Positions 1 through 12,000 of a stretch of DNA of 64,000 nt are shown piece by piece. The position numbers were made by a program, and so were the translations under genes. The stretch is from positions 2,019,501 to 2,083,500 of the forward strand of contig JBAIZL010000425.1 in assembly GCA_036971475.1 (NCBI GenBank), given 5' to 3'. Below the pieces are notes generated by a model. That model was given only the letters and a program-made list of their open reading frames with translations. It was not told where the DNA came from and searched no databases. Source of the DNA: Prosapia bicincta. Lineage: Eukaryota > Arthropoda > Insecta > Hemiptera > Cercopidae. Within the stretch, counting starts at the first letter, position 1. Every line of letters begins with the position of its first letter.

Positions 1-1819
1 TTCGCTATATTTTTCCGAATGTTATTAAAGCCTTGATAAATGTTTATACAGACGTGTACATGATAAATGTTCCTAGGGAAGACAACTATCCTTTAAAAGC
101 AGGCTTAGGGTAAGTACCCAGGATTACAGAGACAGGATTCAATATGTTTAAAGGATATTGTTGTCAACGAATATGCAAGTGAACTTTGTAAATTCGCTAT
201 GAGATTCTTTGTTATACAAGAATTCGGTTTATAACAAGTGTTTGTACATGACACCCGCTTGTAAGGAAATAAGTAAAGAAAGGATATATAGAGTTAGGGT
301 TAAATAATGACACCCCTAATATAATCATTAGGTCGCCGTAATAGGGAACAATTATGATATCACCTGTACATTTACCTGTTTATGTACCTGAAGATCACCT
401 TACAACCAGATTGAAGATCAACGTTCCAAATAGCATATTTCTTTATTAAAATATACACAGAATGAACTAAGGGTAGTTTTTAAGGTCAAGGTTAAATGCC
501 GTTTTTATTGCTTAGTAAATAGTGTCCTACACGAAACCGCCCTTCTTTAAAGCAGACATCAATATACTCGTATTTTTTAATAAGACTTTATTATAATACT
601 ACTTCAGCAAATACTATTTTTTCATTTATGGAATATAATAAAAAATAATATATTAGTAGCCTATGAGTGTATTTCAAGTGTATTTGCTGCAAGTATTCAC
701 TACCACACAGTAAATACACAATAAATACAGTATAGTGGTGAACGTATATACATACACTGCAGACTCAAACAGACAAAAAGGTAATTTCACATGCGGTTAT
801 AGCAGTGTTGAAGAGATTCAGAGAGAAATATATTTGTGTGGCAACCTTAAATTATTAATACGATATGTATATTAAATAGTTTAAATTTATTGGATCTTCT
901 GAATTTCTGGGTTGCGTTTTCACTACCCCCCCCCCTAAAGTCGAATTATACTGTGAATATGAATGTGTAGGTTTATAGGTACAGAGTGTCCATGGATAAA
1001 GTGTAGTGCTGGCCGCATTGCCTTCCTTAAGTGGTGTTAAGCCACAAGTAATACTATATCCTCTTTTCCCTACAACATATCTTTTGGCATTAAAAAGAAC
1101 ATGAATATTATATTTTTTTGTTCATACAGTTTTTAATATTTTATATTGTATATATATATATACACATTATTGTTACTATTATTAGGCATTTTGAGTTAAA
1201 TTTTATATTTATATTTCCTGGCTTTTAATTTTATATTAATGGTATTTAAATTATTTACTTGTATAACAAGAAGTGTTTTATTTTAATTATTACAACTCAA
1301 AATTTTATAAAAATAAAGTCTTAAAATCTTATAACACAGTATTAAACAGTAAGAGCATTATAGTAGTCAGTGCATTCTGCGAAGCAACAAGGTCATTCAG
1401 AGAGCCATAAGTACACCTTGCGATTTGTAAATTTCCGAGCCTGCTCTTGCAGAGTTTCTTACAAAGGTGTGATCAGCATATTGTAACATTGGTTAACCTG
1501 GTTGCCCAGTTTATCTCGTACACACTAAGGACGCCCCAGGGTAAAGTTTGTGTTGTGGTAACACTGCAAACTACTCCCAACCTGCTTTTAACAATAACAC
1601 TTCATAGCCTTATCGAATACTTTGCATATATTACAAAGTTTATTTTACGCGCCGAGTATCTTTGCAGTGTAAAGTTTCATTCCTTATCTGTAATAGTTTC
1701 GTTGCCAGACAGAAAGACATTTTGGAAAAAAGATTTTCGTAAAATTAATACGTGGAATTTACTTGTAACTTTGCTTGTACAAATACTCGGAGGTAGAAAT
1801 TTAAATTTCAGCTGTTTTT
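1..1819. other. No supported gene
   Basis: AT-rich sequence with a short (TA)n tract near 1150 and a C-run near 930. The longest open frame (1447-1842, plus strand) begins at a non-ATG codon, matches no family I recognise and runs into the repeat that starts near 1820, so I do not call it a gene. Confidence 0.6.
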
Positions 1820-2270
1820 CAATTCTTTCTATTAGTACATAATCTCCTCATATATATCTTACAAAACTTTAACATCGTAAATGAAATACGTTTTTATTCA
1901 TCCAATCAAGTTGACATAATATTTGTAACCTGTAGTTGATGAACATTAATGTAAAATAGTTTTTCTTCAAATATTTGGTCATTAATTAAAATTATAACAA
2001 ACTAAAGTCTCTATCCGATTCGAACTGAATAACTACATGTCTGAAATCCTCCACTTGGCACTGAGCCAACTTTCTCATTACTAGATATCTTTTACATTAA
2101 AATTTATATCAAATTATAAGAGAAAGATTTCGTGCAATAATGAAGCAATACAAGTGACCAATATGGTGAGAAATTTTAGACCACCATCAGCTTCATAAAT
2201 TAGGAACGAAAAAAGCAAATAAATAGCAACAAAGAAAAATAATAGTCTAACACTATATACAGTAGCTCTC
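1820..2270 (-). repeat. Interspersed repeat with tRNA-like segment, copy A
   Basis: This is the most diverged of three long copies of one family; the others are 7288-7912 and 15791-16415. The shared edge reads roughly AATTC(C/T)TTCTATTAG followed by a CTCCT-ATATAT stretch. The tRNA-like portion lies near 2008-2082 on the minus strand, with an A-box-like TTGGCTCAGTG and a B-box-like GTTCGAATC. Distal sequence matches copy C up to the block ending CTAACACTATATACA. Read as a SINE-like retroposon or a MITE that captured a tRNA-like piece; there is no coding evidence. Confidence 0.6.
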
Positions 2271-2289
2271 GAAGATCGACTTACAAGTT

Positions 2290-3300
2290 TGTTGAATAAT
2301 ATTCCCGTTTAAACACATTCATAAGTGATTTCAAGAAAACAGTGGAGCTAAAGTAAATATTTCGTTATTATTTCTCAACTTAACATAAAATTTGTTAATC
2401 CGACTTGTTGTTGGTTTATAACTCTTCTTATAGCATTTAGTTGCAGTTTTAAAGACCTAGTTGATTACATTAGAGTCTTTTTATATAATCGAATGCCTTA
2501 TACAATCAATTGAGTTTTTTCAATATTTGAAAAAATATATACATTTTTCATTGCAAATAAAAATACTACATATATATAAAATATAAACAATAAGGAGAAC
2601 ATACAAGTATATGTAAAATGTAACAAACCGTTGTAGGCCTAATAACATAAAGAGGCAAGTCACGAATTGTGACTGAAGAAAATTATTTTCTTAACTTCAC
2701 CTAAAATCAAAATATCTCTTCCTCAAATTTGACACACAGAAAACCATTTTCTTCCTGACGTAAGGAAGAGAATGGAGTTCCGGTGCGACGAGAGTACTTC
2801 CGTCTATATATTCATGCTCCGTCCCAATCCTAATCGCCCGCCTTTGTAGTAGGAGTAATCCTGAAGACGCAATCTCTCCTATCGCGCAAAAAACTCTCAG
2901 CATGAAGTTCCGCTCCGTGGTTTCATTATTACTAACGCTTCACTACAGGTCTCCGTTAAATTCTTTTATATTATTAGATTTAACATTGCAAACATCCGAG
3001 AAGGGAAGTCTGGTTAGTATTACACATAGAGGAATATAACAAACGCCAATACAGGTTTCACCTGAGTTTTAGTGATAATTTCGTTGGTTGTAATAGTGGT
3101 ATATTATTAGTAACAAGTTTTTCGCTGCAGTAACGTAGCCTTATTTAAACGAATGTATTTTCGGCAGATCACCGTTGTTGGACTAAACGTCCCAATCACA
3201 AATGGCAAAGAAATGACAACCTCTTCGACTTATGATATCAGCTTGATATATAAAACTCCTTGGAAAATGGTTTGAAATATTTTAAAAATTGAACTATGAT
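2290..3300. other. No supported gene
   Basis: AT-rich non-coding sequence. A 68-codon minus-strand frame at 2697-2903 has no recognisable features. Confidence 0.55.
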
Positions 3301-3307
3301 TTATTAA

Positions 3308-3308
<1 letters not shown>

Positions 3309-3346
<38 letters not shown>
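3309..3346. repeat. (CA)n-(TA)n microsatellite
   Basis: A CA tract passes directly into a TA tract at the left edge of a palindromic element. Confidence 0.9.
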
Positions 3347-3582
3347 ATAAATTTTAAATATTTCAAAAACAAGAATACTGTTAATGAACATATTTATTCA
3401 AAGCTTTTCGCCGATAAAATAGTACCAGCATCTTCAGGAAAATAATTATCAAATAAAATAAATATTTTATTACATAATTATTCTCCTCAAGATGCTGATA
3501 CTATTTTATCGTCGAAAAACTTTGAATAAATATATTCATTAAAGGTATTCTAGTTTTTGAAATATTTAAAATTTATTAACTA
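3346..3582. mobile_element. Palindromic MITE-like element flanked by (TA)n
   Basis: The two halves are imperfect reverse complements. The left half reads AATAAATTTTAAATATTTC...TTATTCAAAGCTTTTCGCCGA...CATCTTCAGGA, and the right half mirrors it with TCCTCAAGATGCTGATAC...TCGAAAAACTTTGAATAA...GAAATATTTAAAATTTATT. The spacer is about 30 bp and AT-only. TA microsatellites lie on both sides, which suggests insertion into, or seeding of, TA repeats. No coding capacity. The shape fits a fold-back MITE; the family is not identified. Confidence 0.7.
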
Positions 3583-3607
3583 TATTACAAAAAAACATAT
3601 CACCATA

Positions 3608-3610
<3 letters not shown>

Positions 3611-3653
<43 letters not shown>

Positions 3654-3688
3654 TCATATTTATATATATATATATATATATATATACA

Positions 3689-3750
<62 letters not shown>

Positions 3751-3758
3751 TATATATA
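3611..3758. repeat. (TA)n microsatellite, interrupted
   Basis: Nearly 150 bp of TA repeats broken twice by CACTCA. It produces spurious I/Y-rich frames on both strands. Confidence 0.95.
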
Positions 3759-3968
3759 CGCCTTTGATATTGAAAAAGTAAACTGTTCATAAAAAGTCCT
3801 AAGCGAAACATAAGAAATAATAAAACTGCCCTATGGTTCCCTAAACGTTAAAGCTTTTGATATAATAGACATTTACCATCACTTTACACATTCTAATATG
3901 AAGATTTGTTTTCAAATAATTGGTTACAATATAACATGCTACTAGGTATCTTGTTAAGTAGGTTTGTT

Positions 3969-3998
3969 AAAAAAAAAAACACACACACACACACACAT
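3969..3998. repeat. (A)n-(CA)n microsatellite
   Basis: A run of A followed by a short CA tract. Confidence 0.85.
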
Positions 3999-4377
3999 GA
4001 GTTTCATAATGAATTTACTTGTAAAGTAATAGCTAACCTCCTTCGTGAGTGATGTAGAAGAGAAACTTACTCTCAGATGGAGACCAACTCCTTTATGTCT
4101 TACGTTAGGATACGCAGTGTTTTAGTTTTGAATAACCTTCACGCCTATAACGTTACAAACACGACTGAAGAAAATATACTATTATTCGGGTTCCAAGTCA
4201 ATACTAACATTCAAGAAGTCCATAGAGAAACCCTTTGTTCAAATAGATAGTTTTGTCAGCATTAATTTAATTCCAATTTCACAGATCATCGATATTCTTC
4301 GAAAATTACAAATGGTAATTTTTAACCATTTGTAATATAAATACATACCAACATGACATAAACTTTACTAAGGCTTG

Positions 4378-4670
4378 AGTAATATTTATTGAAAGGACAC
4401 AATTTCATTATTTTCAATCAAATCATAGACATATTTAACAATGCAAATTTACTGCCCAACGTTTCGGCTTCTAATAATTGTCCTTTTCAGGGGAATTTAT
4501 TTAACAAAATTAATTGTAATAGTGATTTTATTTTATTATTGTAACTTTATTGAATAAATAAGTCTGAAAAGGAAATTTTAAATGTGTCACGATGGGCAGT
4601 TATTTTGCAATGTTCAATTTTTCTATGGTTTTATCATATCCTATCAAAATAAACTTGTAATATTTTATTA
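4378..4670. mobile_element. Palindromic MITE-like element
   Basis: Outer arms pair as GAGTAATATTTATTGA with its imperfect complement near 4655-4670. Further inward ACAATGCAAATTTACTGCCCA pairs with the GATGGGCAGTTATTTTGCAATG stretch, then TTGTCCTTTTCAGG with CTGAAAAGGAAA. The arms are about 120 bp each around a ~50-bp AT-rich centre. The CGTTTCGGCTT...TTTTCAGG sequence resembles the style of other palindromic repeats here (3346-3582, 39330-39466), but these are not simple copies of each other. No coding capacity. Confidence 0.65.
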
Positions 4671-4679
4671 AAAAACATA

Positions 4680-6285
4680 CTATTATCAAGAATTCTAGTA
4701 GCACCAAATTATTCTGTGGCGAATTTTTTTATACCATTATACGTATTTTGTGATTTCATTTTTTCATGCTTTTAAATTGATACATCAAGTGAAAAACGTT
4801 GGAATTAAAACATTTTAACACATTTTGTAACGATGCACACGACACGCATTATATCTCTTTGGATTGTTACTGCGTATAGTAGCACTGACACAAGGCATCT
4901 TCCATGTATGCCTTTTAAATGCTGAATATGAATGGGCCGTAATGAAGGAAGCTGTGTTGAACTACCCTTAAGCTGGTAATGATGACGAAGCGGTCACCAC
5001 ACCCTTATTTAGCTCTACCCATAATTGAAATGAAATCTCTCACATAGTTGACCACTAACTCGTATAAATCATTAAATTTAGCCTAACAACAACCTACTGG
5101 TTTGGGTAGTTACCCTTCGTCCTTTTATTTCATTCAGGACCTAAAGGTAAAAATAATTTGATAACCTATTAAGAAAATCATGAAATAATAATGATTCTAA
5201 AATGCGACACAAACGCAATCTAGAGACCATTTTTTAAAATTTCCGTTCTAGATACAAAAACAATTCAGCTAAAAACGTTTTATAATCTGCACATTTCGCG
5301 TAAATTGTTCTTAAAAAGTTAATTAAAAATTATTTAAAAATTAATGTTGCCATTGAGAGAGTTTTACCTTGTAATTAGCAACTCCCCTCTATTGTAAAAT
5401 CTCTTTGAAGTTTCATTCATTCAGATTACATTATAAGAGACGCCACAATAAGTACCTCTTTGTTCGAGAGAAATACCCGTGTAGTCAAATGTGTTTTCGC
5501 TTCCATGGAGGATTTATTGCTTACTTCCCGTTCTCTAATGTAATTTCACATTCCAGGAAAGTAATTTATAGTAAAAATGCACCCGGGAAAAAATTGTGAC
5601 AATTATATTATAGCACAATAAGTTTTGTAAACAATAATAATAAGATATACTGAAATATTTTTATAATGCACATATATAATATGATCTCATTCAAATTATT
5701 CTTCACTTCTGTTAAGAATATTTATATTCATTTGAGTAAATTTTTCAGCCTTTTCCAATGTTACAATATTTTTCTTTGTTGATGCATTTTGGTATAATTA
5801 AAATTTCAAAACATTAATAGTACTTCCGTAAAGCTATTGGAACAGTACTATTGAAGTTCTGAGAATGGAAACATTCCTAAGCAAATTAACATAAAATTAT
5901 TGTAGTGTTAGGAAAGGTAAGAAAATGTACTGTATTAGAAGAAATGTTTTTAAATCCAGATAGTTAAAACTTATTTTTGAAGTAAATATTGCACTAAACT
6001 GTTTTGTAAATCGACATTTTGCTAAATAAATCTATACAGTATACTAGACCAAACATATTGAATAACTGTAAAAAATATAGTACACTAACCGCAACAGTTC
6101 AAATACATTTTACACTCTTTTTTCTAGCTTCTTTCGTTACGGTTTACAGTTATTCTGTTAACACTAAGTTAAATCGCCTAAGCAATGCCGTATTAAGTAT
6201 GTTTCAGCCTGCAGTGTATGTATACTAGTACATGAACGGCAACGTTTGCCATTTTGTCCGTCTATACAGCAATTCAATATAAAAT
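4680..6285. other. No supported gene
   Basis: AT-rich sequence. Two short frames (5405-5599 and 6019-6228, plus strand) lack family resemblance and compositional support, and I see no RNA gene. Confidence 0.55.
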
Positions 6286-6286
6286 T

Positions 6287-6490
6287 CACACACGCGCGCG
6301 CGCGCGCACACACACACACACACACACATATACTTGTTCGTTGCAATACACACATACACACAATACACACTCACACGCGCAAACGCAAACACACACACAT
6401 TCGCGTTCGTTGTAATACACACATACACACTCACACTCGCAAACACAAACACACACACAACATACACACACCCACACACGCGCGCACACT
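6287..6490. repeat. (CG)n/(CA)n compound microsatellite
   Basis: An alternating CGCGCG core is joined to long CA tracts, with two embedded copies of a TTCGTTG(C/T)AATACACACATACACAC unit, so a short minisatellite is nested inside the microsatellite. Alternating purine-pyrimidine sequence of this kind can adopt Z-DNA. Several spurious C/V-rich or H/T-rich frames arise here. Confidence 0.9.
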
Positions 6491-7287
6491 ATACTTTGAT
6501 TTAAAGTGGTGTAGGAATGGGTTTGTGGTAGGTTAGGGATGCGGTGTTTTCAGATCGAACGCTGTGACAGTCAATCCACCATTGCGAGCGGCTAATGTCT
6601 CTAAGAGTAACTAGTTGGAAAAATCATTCATTATCTTACAGATTTCTTTTCCCAAAAAATCATATTTTTTTATTCTGAATTTAATCCTCTCTATTAGAAT
6701 TGCCTTCATAATTGTAAAACTGTTTTTTCGTATAATGAGGCGTGTATAACGAGCTTTCATAAATACTAAACGGAGTTAATTTAGAAATTGAAGAAGTAAG
6801 TAACTAATATTATATAACATGCAACAACTATTTAAATACTATCTTATATAATAAAACGTTCTTCATGCATATAGGTTAGAACTTTGAAGCGATTGTACAA
6901 AGAAAAAAATAGTTTGACAGTAATACGACAAGTATTTCACTTTCACTCTCGTAATCAAATTTAATACATTTACACACAAATATACGAATTAAATATATAC
7001 AAGTTTACATAGAATGTGAAATTTATTATATAAATACATAATGGTATTATATAAATAATGGATAGATATATATAAATAGCACACGGATAGTGTGTTAACA
7101 CACGGATAAAAGTCAATAAAAGCGACTGAACTGACTAATAAAAAAGAGACAATTACCATAATACATGGATGTCCGATATACATAATAATGTAAACAAATG
7201 TCCGCTAATCACGGCTATAAATAGTTTAGGTTGTGACATAAGCATTATCATGACACTAGATAATAAATTAATAGTAATATTAAAAAA
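6491..7287. other. No supported gene
   Basis: AT-rich, with short overlapping frames only and no recognisable motif. Confidence 0.55.
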
Positions 7288-7912
7288 ATATACATATGTC
7301 AGAAATAAAAATATTAAGTGGCAAAATAGAAAGCGAGATTCTTTGCAACTTTCCATTTTCCTTTTCATGTGTTGTATTGGACTATTATTTTCATTTGTTA
7401 CTATTTATACGCTTTCTTTTATTTCGTCGCTTGCATTGTGTTGTAGTTTCTTTTCGCATTCCTTTCACATTGTCCATTTGTGAAGCAAGGTTCGATAACG
7501 TTAATCCAGTTTGTTTGTTAATTTTATTCTTTTCGTTCATTATTAATCCTAGAACATTATTTATGATATTGTGTGATAACCAAGGCAACAATTTAAAGTT
7601 ATAAAACGAAGTTTTTTCATATAGATCTTTGAAAGGTTCATTTCTATCTATAGAAAGTTGGCTCATTGCCAAAAAGCGCTAGACTTTGAACATAAAGAAA
7701 CTCAGTTCGCAACCGACCTAGACCCACAAATGTTTGTAATTCAATTATTGAAAAAATATTTGAAAACACTTTATTAAAATCAATTGCCAATAACTATAGT
7801 TAAAAAAAATGTATTTAAATTGATTGGATGAATAAAAACGTATTTTATTAACGATTGAAAATTTGTACAAGATACATATATATAAAAAGTGTGAGGTAAT
7901 AGAAGGAATTTA
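7288..7912 (+). repeat. Interspersed repeat with tRNA-like segment, copy B
   Basis: Full-length copy, reverse-complement to 15791-16415 over about 625 bp. Shared landmarks in order are TACATATGT, ATTAAGTGGCAAAATAGAAAGCGA, TTGTCCATTTGTGAAGC, the tRNA-like block near 7655-7720 (GTTGGCTCATTGCCAAAAAGC) and the terminal TAATAGAAGGAATT. A 93-codon minus-strand frame at 7391-7672 and a 64-codon plus-strand frame in copy C translate to similar peptides. The similarity follows from copying of the repeat and is not by itself evidence of coding. Confidence 0.75.
7655..7720 (+). other. tRNA-like segment inside repeat copy B
   Basis: A-box-like GTTGGCTCATTGCC, a central hairpin-like part and a degraded B-box-like CAGTTCGCAACC. 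The better preserved sister at 15987-16052 makes the tRNA resemblance clearer. Not a functional tRNA gene. Confidence 0.45.
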
Positions 7913-8220
7913 AAAACATTCTGAGTTAAATGTCTATTTTGATCGAGACAGTTAAGTCTTAAAAAGACTGTTGAAGGGAAGCAAAACTGATAACGAAGCA
8001 AGCTACACCACTAGTAACTTACTCCACCACAGCTACATTGAGACTGAGCGACGAACGGAAGATTAAAATCGAATTGGCAACAAGTCTCACCCACGCAGCA
8101 AGTTGTGAACATCTTATTCGCTCAGAAGGCTGTAATCCCCACTCCCTCTGGTCGATTTCGCCTACGTATAATCCTATTCTGCCTTAAATCAAACGATAGC
8201 TCACACACTGGCGCTCCAGC

Positions 8221-8283
8221 GAACATACACATACACACACAGTCAGACACACACACACACACACACACGCGCGCGCACACAAA
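8221..8283. repeat. (CA)n/(CG)n microsatellite
   Basis: CA repeats ending in CGCGCGCACAC. The 300 bp on its left (7913-8220) is comparatively GC-rich and unique, but holds no recognisable gene. Confidence 0.85.
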
Positions 8284-8529
8284 CTTTAACTACACATACC
8301 ATATTAAAATGGAAATTACTCATGTCTTGGTTTTATATTACTAAAATCATAATACAAAATTGTAGTTTATTTTTAAAATTAAAACCATATTCAGAATATT
8401 TTTAAATAAATAATACTGTTATAACCCATTAGATCACATCTATTTTGTTAGTAAGGTAACGATGAATTGATGTGTCTAATGGTAATACATAAATTACATC
8501 TAAATCAGAATATTCCTACGAGTTTCCTC

Positions 8530-8762
8530 TATAATTAGTCAAACAATGTTTTAGACGATATACGATGAAATTAGTCAATCTTTGTTTCAAACTATACATG
8601 ACTGAAATAGTCGACCAATGTTTCAGACGATTGGCGGTATAATTAGTTACACTTTGTGTGCGTTGGTAGACGATATAATTAGTCAAACGATGTTTCAGAG
8701 GATAGATGATAAAATTAGTGAAACAGTGTTTCAGTGGATAGGCGAGAGAATTAGTCGTCTAC
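8530..8762. repeat. Minisatellite, ~38-bp unit, about six degenerate copies
   Basis: The repeated pattern is AATTAGTCAAAC(A/G)ATGTTT followed by CAGACGATA-GACGATA, recurring every 35-45 bp with drift. No coding content. Confidence 0.7.
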
Positions 8763-8879
8763 TTTATTGAAATTCTACAAGAAATCGGATTGTGTGAATA
8801 TTAGGCTAAAAACGATACAAATGATACAGAAAAGTTGATATTTTAAATTACTTGACTACATGCCTTGAAACGTGTTTAC

Positions 8880-8883
8880 ATAA

Positions 8884-8925
<42 letters not shown>

Positions 8926-9850
8926 CGTATTTTTTGCAGTAATTATTTTTATGTCTTCTTTTAAATTATATACCATTTTGAAAGAGAAGCTACAATATTC
9001 TTGAAAAATATTTTTTTTTTAGTATTACTTATTAACAATTTTGAAACCTAAAAGCAAGTTTTTAATTTTACACAAAATTTAGCTGTTTAAAATGCCCTTA
9101 AAAATAACATCGAACTATGACCAAGATAGCTTCTCATATCGTAATACAAAGCTTGTACTTCTGAGGAGTTAGAACTTTGTGATATACGGTGACGTCATAT
9201 GCCACATCTATGTTTCAAAAAGGAAAGTTTCTATGTATCCTGGCAGTATAAGAGTAGCGGAAAGTTTACAGATGGTTGCTCCTTTTATTCTCAAACATTT
9301 CGATGAAAATGGGAAGACGTTTGTTAGCTTCAAATGGAAATTAATCGTTGTGGAGTTTTCATAATTGCATCATACGTAGACAAATGTCTAAATAGTTTTT
9401 ATTTTTGCCGACCTACAATTAACAACATAATTTTCCTCAAAATGGTAAGGCGTTTATTATATACAAGTTTTTATGTCAAATATATATACCAACCGATATT
9501 TTTCAATTGGTTTAAATATTATTTTTCCGAAATAGTTAATTCACTAATATTTCTAAGCATAGGATACTTCATATGAATTTTGAACATGAAGCTTAGAGAA
9601 GAATTGGGATCTGAGGATAGGATTTGTAAAAGAATACTTATAAAGAAGAAATTATTATAGGAATTGATATACATAAAATACTATTGCAGGATTAACTTAA
9701 GGAAGAAGTGGTGAATAATTAGATTAAGCAAATTATCTGTAAAGTATTCGCTGTAAGGAAACTATTAATGGAGGTTTAGATGTAAGAATATATTGTGAAG
9801 GATTAACTTGCAAAACTGTTTCGTGAAGAAATTAATGTGAAGAAGGATTT
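8880..9850 (+). repeat. Direct repeat 1, candidate long terminal repeat
   Basis: Begins with (TA)n and AACGTATTTTTT and matches 12625-13600 in the same orientation; I estimate 85-90% identity over the best 250 bp. It lies immediately left of gypsy RT sequence whose second copy-flank is the matching repeat, so the pair plausibly are LTRs of an internally deleted element. A CRE palindrome and a TATA-like box, both conserved between copies, support a promoter-bearing (U3-like) region. The 61-codon frame at 9179-9364 is interrupted in the other copy and is probably not a gene. Confidence 0.6.
9190..9252 (+). promoter_or_regulatory. CRE palindrome plus TATA-like box in direct repeat 1
   Basis: TGACGTCA at 9190-9197 and TATAAG at 9247-9252 are both preserved in the other copy (12952-12959 and 13018-13023). 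Spacing is 50-60 bp. This fits an RNA polymerase II promoter of an LTR; transcription itself is inferred. Confidence 0.45.
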
Positions 9851-9959
9851 CTATACAATAAGGTTATGCCTAGGTGCTAGGAAGTTAAACGACATCACTG
9901 TACCCGACTACTAAAGCACGCCGAGTTTATGTGACATCTTACACAAAGGGCGAAACAAG

Positions 9960-10475
9960 CGTTATATTTCCAAGATTGACTTGACCTAAAGTTTTTTGCA
10001 AATTCCACTAACACATGAATCGAGGAAATATACCGTCTTTCTTTTCGATAATAAAGTATACGACATTAAAATAGCCCCGTTTGGGCTACAGAGCTCAATA
10101 GCAATTCTATTTAGGTCAATAGACCTAACACTGGGCCCAGAAATAGCCAACAATTTATTAGCATATGTAGACGATCTATTATGTCTATCAGAAACGTTCA
10201 AAGAACACCTCGATCGTAAAAACCTCTGATTACGATATATCCAAAGAAGATGATGTTCTGTCAACGGGAGGTGAAGTTTCTAGAATGTGTATTCAACCAG
10301 CGGGGAGGAGCATCCGATCCCGAAACTCAACTCAAAAGGCGATTCACAAATACAAAGTTCCGAAAAACAAACAATAGCTACAATCGTTTCTGGGGTCGTG
10401 AATTACTACTAGTAGAAAGAAGGATACTTCAACACATATGGCACAAGATGCTGCTCAAACATAAATCAGTGAGAT
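9960..10475 (+). pseudogene. Ty3/gypsy-type reverse transcriptase fragment
   Basis: The reading shows an ISKIDL-like start near 9970, then QIPLTHESRKYTVFLF, a KIAPFGLQSS block, LLAYVDDLLCLS (YVDD, the catalytic RT motif) and FKEHL. After a frameshift come the MFCQREVKFL and VFNQRG blocks, then traces of VPKNKQ and LQSFLG. This order is typical of gypsy-clade pol. Stop codons and several frameshifts show it is dead. The N-terminal RT part, protease and gag are missing, as sequence changes directly to direct repeat 1 on the left. It is cut on the right by an unrelated insertion; RNase H resumes at 12405. Confidence 0.85.
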
Positions 10476-11394
10476 GTTAGCTAACCTAACCCAAAGTGGT
10501 TGATGGGGGTAGATGTGTGGGTGAGTTTTGGGGAGGTCTATCTGTGGACGCGCCCCGGGGAGGGAGTGGGTTTGGGGTTGGGGTAGTTTTTGGAAAATTT
10601 TTTCAAAAAATGTGTGTTGTGTGTATGGGGTGTGTTTGGGGTATTTGGGTTCGGCACGGGGGGGGGTAGTTTATTATAATAATATATGAAATCACCAAAA
10701 AAATGATCGGTTAGATCAAACCAACGTTTCAACTAAACAACATTGAAACACTGTCTTACGCTAAGTTCAACCGACCAACTTACATGAATTTCAATCGACG
10801 TTGAATTCAAATAAACAACAAGCTGTGTGTAAATCGACCTATCACATTGCAGGGGCTCGGTAGGCTTACGCAACACACATACGCCTCGCATGCGGTCTGT
10901 GGCGGGAACAAGATGGCGGCTTAAGAGTGTGCGCTCGGTCGGGTGATGTAAATATTAAAGAATAATTAAAATTATACGAAATGCAATGTAAATGTTGGAA
11001 TAAAAATAAAAATGTATGGTTTGGAATCGATCCGTGAACGGTTCGTGGCCTGTAACGCTATATGAACTCACCAAAAATGATCCTGATGCTCAAAATATGG
11101 TCAAATGACTAACGTATCAAACTATACAACATTGACAAACTATCTTACGCTACGTTTAACAGACCAACTTACACGAAGTTCAAACGACAAACAATTACGC
11201 CGAGGTCAAATAAACAAGTATAGTCGCTATAAATACGATATCACCAACAAATATGTTAACCATCGTAATCCCTGCTATGTCGGTAAATCATTGGCAAAAG
11301 CCTTTATGATCTGAACTTTAGTCCTTAGACAATATCTTCATAAAGATAGCTACCGACGCTACTCTACAACAATAGCTATGTATTAAACATTACC

Positions 11395-11605
11395 ACATAG
11401 TATCCGACGCATAGGTTGGCTAATGGTTAACACACAGTATCCGATGCATAGCTTGACGATGTGTTATCACATAGTATCCGATAAGTAGCTCGATTACAAA
11501 CTAACACATAACATTCAATGCATAGCTGTGATAATGGTCAACACATAGTATCCAATGAATAGCTTGGCTAATGGTTAACACATAGTATCCGATAGATAGT
11601 TTGAC
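11395..11605. repeat. ~43-bp tandem repeats (CACATAGTATCCGATGCATAG)
   Basis: About six units carrying AACACATAGTATCC-GA-GCATAG-TTGGCTAATGGTT. The same motif, inverted, appears in the palindromic element near 26700 and 28860-29040, and in direct form near 23950-24010. Confidence 0.75.
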
Positions 11606-11689
11606 TGGGGGTAACCAATTTTAGTTTATTTGTATCAAACAGTTCAAAGCGTTGTGTTCTTTTATGTAGAAAAGTGTCACAACTGAACA

Positions 11690-12000
11690 CACAACAAATA
11701 GGTTAATCATCGGGTACTAGGCATAGATCTAAGGCATAGCAAGAGTAACCTCACATGTAGGGGGCTATAAAAACCTGAGATATAAGCTCTGTAAATACTA
11801 GAACGCCCAATAAAAAAAAGTTAAGCATAAGGTGTTAGGCATAGATCTAAGCATAGCAAGTGTAACCTCAGGTGTAAGGGGCTTCCCAAACTTGAAGTAT
11901 AGTCGCTGTAATTACTATAACACACAAGAAATAGGTTATTCATAAGGTATTAGGCATAGATCTAAGGCATTGCAAGAGTAACCTCAGGTGTAACCCACAC
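11690..12000. repeat. ~116-bp tandem repeat, three copies
   Basis: The landmark AGGCATAGATCTAA occurs at 11719, 11837 and 11952. Each unit then has GCAAGAGTAACCTCA-GTGTA. A related single unit (CTAGACACGGATCTATGG) sits at 24096 in the palindromic element. Confidence 0.8.

Noticed and set aside
1447..1842. 131-codon plus-strand frame
   Set aside because: Non-ATG start, no recognised motif, and its end runs into a dispersed repeat.
3557..3811. Open frames over (TA)n on both strands
   Set aside because: Dinucleotide repeats lack stops in two frames; I/Y alternation is not a protein signal.
6164..6536. C/V-rich and H/T-rich frames over (CA)n/(CG)n
   Set aside because: Simple-repeat read-through, like those at 31802-32017 and 62830-63262.
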